Below are positions 61,775-64,000 of a stretch of DNA of 64,000 nt, one piece after another. This DNA comes from Sphingomonas sp. SUN039 (GTDB taxonomy: Bacteria > Pseudomonadota > Alphaproteobacteria > Sphingomonadales > Sphingomonadaceae). The stretch spans positions 354,001 through 418,000 of the forward strand of contig NZ_CP096972.1 of assembly GCF_024758725.1 (NCBI RefSeq), given 5' to 3'. Position 1 is the stretch's first letter. Each line of letters begins with the position of its first letter. Below the pieces are notes generated by a model. The model ran no database searches. It had not been told where the DNA came from and saw only the letters and a program-made list of their open reading frames with translations. The position numbers and the translations under genes were made by a program.

Positions 61775-61794
61775 CTTTTTCCTGAGGATTCCCC

Positions 61795-62319
61795 ATGCTG
61801 ACGAGCTATCCCATCGTCGCGTCCGCCGAGAGCGTGGATGCGGCGAAAACCTGGCTGCGCCTCGATGGCGACGCCGATGACCCGGTGCTGGCCGCGTTGA
61901 TCGTCGCCGCGACCGCGCAATGCGAAAGCTTTACCGGCATCGCGCAGGTCGAGCGCAGTTTTGCCGAAACGCTTGATGCCAGTGGCGACTGGGCGCGGCT
62001 GCGGGCGTGGCCAGTGGTGTCGATCACCGGTGTGGCGACGCCCGCCGATGTCGCGCTGCCGGTCGACAGCTATGCCATCGACATCGGGGCCGACGGTGTC
62101 GGTCGGGTGCGGCTGACCACTGCCACGCCGCAACGGGTCAAGGTGACCTATCGCGCGGGTGCAGCGGCAAGCTGGGCCGAAATCGCCGAGCCGGTGCGCC
62201 AGGCGATCGTCGAGCTGGTCGCGCACCGATATGAAGGGCGCGACCGCGCCGACGGCGGCGGGCTGCCCGATGGTGTCGTGGCCCTATGGCGCGCGGCGCG
62301 CCGGATGGTGCTGGCATGA
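61795..62319 (+). CDS. Head-tail connector protein (GTA gp6-like)
   Basis: The 174-residue protein has the gp6 pattern: VDAAKTWLRLDGDADDPVLAALIVAATAQCESFTG, then LRAWPVVSITGV, VKVTYRAG and PVRQAIVELVAHRYEGRD. It sits between portal and tail. It overlaps the next gene by 4 bases. Confidence 0.88.
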   Translation: MLTSYPIVASAESVDAAKTWLRLDGDADDPVLAALIVAATAQCESFTGIAQVERSFAETLDASGDWARLRAWPVVSITGVATPADVALPVDSYAIDIGADGVGRVRLTTATPQRVKVTYRAGAAASWAEIAEPVRQAIVELVAHRYEGRDRADGGGLPDGVVALWRAARRMVLA

Positions 62320-62705
62320 CGGCGGGCGAGGCGGTGCGTGCGGCGGTGGTCGCGGGGATGCTGGCGCGGGCAGAATTCACCGGGATCGATGGGTTACGCC
62401 GCGAGACAGCAGCCAATGCGTTGCCACAGGCGCGGGTTGAAGCCGGGGTTTCGGGCGACTGGAGCACCAAAGACGCCGTGGGCCGCGAAGTGCGCGCGGT
62501 GGCCACAATCCGGGTGGCGCGGGGACAGGCCATGCGCCTGCCGATGATGGTCGCGGCGGCGGAAAACGTCGGGACCGCGCTGTCGGGCGATCTGGGCGGC
62601 TGGCAGGTCGGATCGGCTGTGCTGGTGCGCTCGCGCAGCTTCGATGCGCCCGACGGGACCAAAGCCGCAACGGTCGAACACCGTGTGCGGGTTTTGGCAG
62701 CATAG
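62316..62705 (+). CDS. DUF3168-like tail completion protein (GTA gp8-like)
   Basis: The 129-residue protein starts MTAGEAVRAAVVAGMLARAEFTG and has WSTKDAVGREVRAVATIRVARGQ with VGTALSGDLGGWQVGSAVLVRSR and a closing VEHRVRVLA. The order matches DUF3168 tail completion proteins. A gp7-type head-tail adaptor, expected between gp6 and gp8, is absent. Confidence 0.78.
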   Translation: MTAGEAVRAAVVAGMLARAEFTGIDGLRRETAANALPQARVEAGVSGDWSTKDAVGREVRAVATIRVARGQAMRLPMMVAAAENVGTALSGDLGGWQVGSAVLVRSRSFDAPDGTKAATVEHRVRVLAA

Positions 62706-62727
62706 CTTTCAATCGAGGAGATCAATC

Positions 62728-63135
62728 ATGCCTGTGGAAAAAGGTTCGGCCTTCTTGCTGAAGGTCGGCAACGGCGCTGCGCCGGTCGTTTATGCGACTG
62801 TGGCAGGGCTGCGGACGACGCAGCTCAGCATCAACGGCGAAAGCGTCGTCATCACCAACAAGGGGTCGGGCGGGTGGCGCGAGCTGCTGTCGGGCGCCGG
62901 GGTGCGGTCGGTCAGTGTGGCGGGCGCGGGAGTCTTCACCGGTTCGGCGGCCGAAACGCGGTTGAAGGCGCGCGCGCTCGACGGGGTGCTCGAGGAGTGC
63001 GAGCTGAGCTTCGAAAGCGGCGAGCGGTTGCAGGGCAGGTTTCTGATCGCGCGGCTCGACTATTCGGGCGATTTCAACGGTGAGCGCAGCTATGCGGTCA
63101 GCCTTGAAAGCTCGGGCGCTTTGGTGTCGCTGTGA
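62728..63135 (+). CDS. Major tail protein, TP901-1 type (GTA gp9-like)
   Basis: The 135-residue protein has MPVEKGSAFLLKVGNGAAPV, TTQLSINGESVVITNKGSGGWRELL, and a C-terminal FESGERLQGRFLIARLDYSGDFNGERSY pattern of GTA/TP901-1 major tail proteins that stack to form the tail tube. A GAGGAG site precedes the ATG. Confidence 0.9.
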   Translation: MPVEKGSAFLLKVGNGAAPVVYATVAGLRTTQLSINGESVVITNKGSGGWRELLSGAGVRSVSVAGAGVFTGSAAETRLKARALDGVLEECELSFESGERLQGRFLIARLDYSGDFNGERSYAVSLESSGALVSL

Positions 63136-63440
63136 GTGCCAATACGGCGCGGGGCGAGGCGATGGTGCGGGTGGGCGGTGCGGAACTCGTCTTGCGACCG
63201 AGCTTTGCCGCGCTGGTCGCGGCAGAGGCGGAATTGGGGCCGCTGTTCGCGCTGGTCGAACGCGCGGCGTCGGGCGGGTTGAAGCTCGACGAGCTGGTCG
63301 CGCTGTTCTGGTACTGTCTGGCCGCGCGGCCCGAAGGGCTGACCCGGGAGGCGCTGGGCGAGGCGGTCGTCGGGCAGGGACTAAGCACCGTGACGCCCGC
63401 GCTGCGTGTTCTGCTCGGGCAGATATTGGGTGGACGGTGA
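63132..63440 (+). CDS. GTA gp10-family tail protein
   Basis: From GTG at 63132, overlapping the gp9 stop, the 102-residue protein reads ARGEAMVRVGGAELVLRPSFAALVAAEAELGPLFALVERAA then LDELVALFWYCLAAR. This is the conserved gp10 of GTA clusters (tail assembly, possibly a chaperone). Confidence 0.87.
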   Translation: MSANTARGEAMVRVGGAELVLRPSFAALVAAEAELGPLFALVERAASGGLKLDELVALFWYCLAARPEGLTREALGEAVVGQGLSTVTPALRVLLGQILGGR

Positions 63441-63630
63441 TCGTTTTGCGGCTGCGGCGGCGCGCCTCGCCGGTCTGACCGGTGCGGTCCTCGGCTGGCG
63501 ACCCGATGAGTTCTGGGCAGCGACGCCTGCCGAACTCGCCGCGATTTTCGACGCACTGGCACCGCCCGGTGCGGCACCGCCGACGCAGGGCGACCTGACC
63601 AGATTGAGGGAGCGATTTCCCGATGGATGA
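63430..63630 (+). CDS. Tail assembly chaperone-like protein (GTA gp10.1)
   Basis: From GTG at 63430, 11 bases inside the gp10 gene, the 66-residue protein reads VDGDRFAAAAARLAG, then WRPDEFWAATPAELAAIFDAL and LTRLRERFPDG. The RPDEFWxATPxEL motif is typical of the rcc01693-type small protein following gp10. A GTG at 63406 could extend it by eight residues. It overlaps the tape measure start. Confidence 0.82.
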   Translation: MDGDRFAAAAARLAGLTGAVLGWRPDEFWAATPAELAAIFDALAPPGAAPPTQGDLTRLRERFPDG

Positions 63631-64000
63631 GCTGAACGACAAGATCGTGTCGATCCGCGCCGACACATCCGCCTTTGCGCGCGATGTTGCCGTCATGCGC
63701 GCCGAGCTGGAAGGGCCGTTCGCCGCCGGTGCCGACCGCGCGGGACGCGCGATCGAGACCAGCCTGTTGCGCGCGATCCGCACGGGTAAGATCGGGTTCG
63801 ACGATCTGAAATCGGTCGCGCTGTCGGTGCTGGCCGAGATCGCGGCGAGCGCGATCCGCAGCGGCATCGGCGCGATCCTGGGCGGCGGCGGGCAGGCGCC
63901 GGGGCCGGGCGGGTTGCTGTCGCAGGTCGGCGGCATTTTGGGCGGGGTGCTCGGCCTGCCAGGGCGCGCGACCGGCGGGCCTGTAGGACCGGGCCATGCC
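63623..64000 (+). CDS. Tail tape measure protein (GTA gp11-like), partial
   Basis: The ATG at 63623 overlaps the gp10.1 stop. The 126 residues visible read MDELNDKIVSIRADTSAFARDVAVMRAELEGPF, then ETSLLRAIRTGKIGFDDLKSVALSVLAEIA and a Gly-rich region. RcGTA gp11 is likewise a short tape measure of about 220 residues. The gene runs off the window end. Confidence 0.88.
   Translation, partial: MDELNDKIVSIRADTSAFARDVAVMRAELEGPFAAGADRAGRAIETSLLRAIRTGKIGFDDLKSVALSVLAEIAASAIRSGIGAILGGGGQAPGPGGLLSQVGGILGGVLGLPGRATGGPVGPGHA

Overview
The window is high-GC chromosomal DNA from an alphaproteobacterium, most likely a Sphingomonadales member. Pointers are the accD-folC, trpF-trpB-trpA and radA/acpP/fabF blocks, several small families I know mainly from sphingomonads (DUF6628-, DUF6127- and DUF6456-type), abundant short palindromic repeats, and an RcGTA-type gene transfer agent (GTA) or lambdoid head-tail cluster. 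A BciB-like 8-vinyl reductase hints at a bacteriochlorophyll-making relative. These taxonomic points are inference; no rRNA lies in the window.

Layout. 0.1-7.2 kb: an L,D-transpeptidase, then an accessory stretch with three intact toxin-antitoxin modules (VapBC, TumE/HTH type, RelE/ParE type), a broken HigA antitoxin and a low-GC orphan, with a PcrA/UvrD helicase and an EamA exporter among them. 7.2-20.3 kb: MFS transporter, acetyltransferase, rsmD, an RsuA/RluB pseudouridine synthase, a Rieske oxygenase, an AmpG-like permease, then a leftward biosynthetic run (pyrF, trpF, trpB, a small membrane protein, trpA, accD, folC). 20.4-30.2 kb: patatin-like lipase, a secreted intradiol dioxygenase-like protein, an OmpR/EnvZ-type pair, the BciB-like reductase and a large RTX protein. 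30.4-41.6 kb: housekeeping (radA, acpP, fabF, mltG, peroxiredoxin, argC, leucyl aminopeptidase, rimO). 41.6-52.5 kb: an odd acidic membrane protein, tRNA-Val, ABA4-like protein with an XRE regulator, a DUF6456 protein, nicotinamide riboside salvage (pnuC plus kinase), DUF2855, a tyrosinase-DUF2182-DJ-1 group, LysE exporter and GST.

52.6-64 kb: a rightward head-tail cluster in GTA order: small terminase-like protein, large terminase, portal, DUF6127, prohead protease, capsid, four accessory genes, connector, DUF3168-like, major tail protein, GTA gp10, tail chaperone and the start of the tape measure, cut by the window edge. It begins with a promoter-like site holding a 15-bp palindrome, followed at once by a strong intrinsic-terminator hairpin, which suggests control by antitermination. 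Its portal protein carries an unusual C-terminal extension with a phage-tail-lysozyme-like domain, followed by two low-GC genes for a lipoprotein and a periplasmic protein. This looks like an effector/immunity-style cassette grafted onto a capsid gene and is the most interesting item here.

A second theme is palindromic repeats of at least seven families. Two sit in frame inside protein genes (the Rieske oxygenase and the pseudouridine synthase), and one family appears to have seeded coding repeats in an acidic membrane protein. Four palindromes lie between genes of the head-tail cluster.
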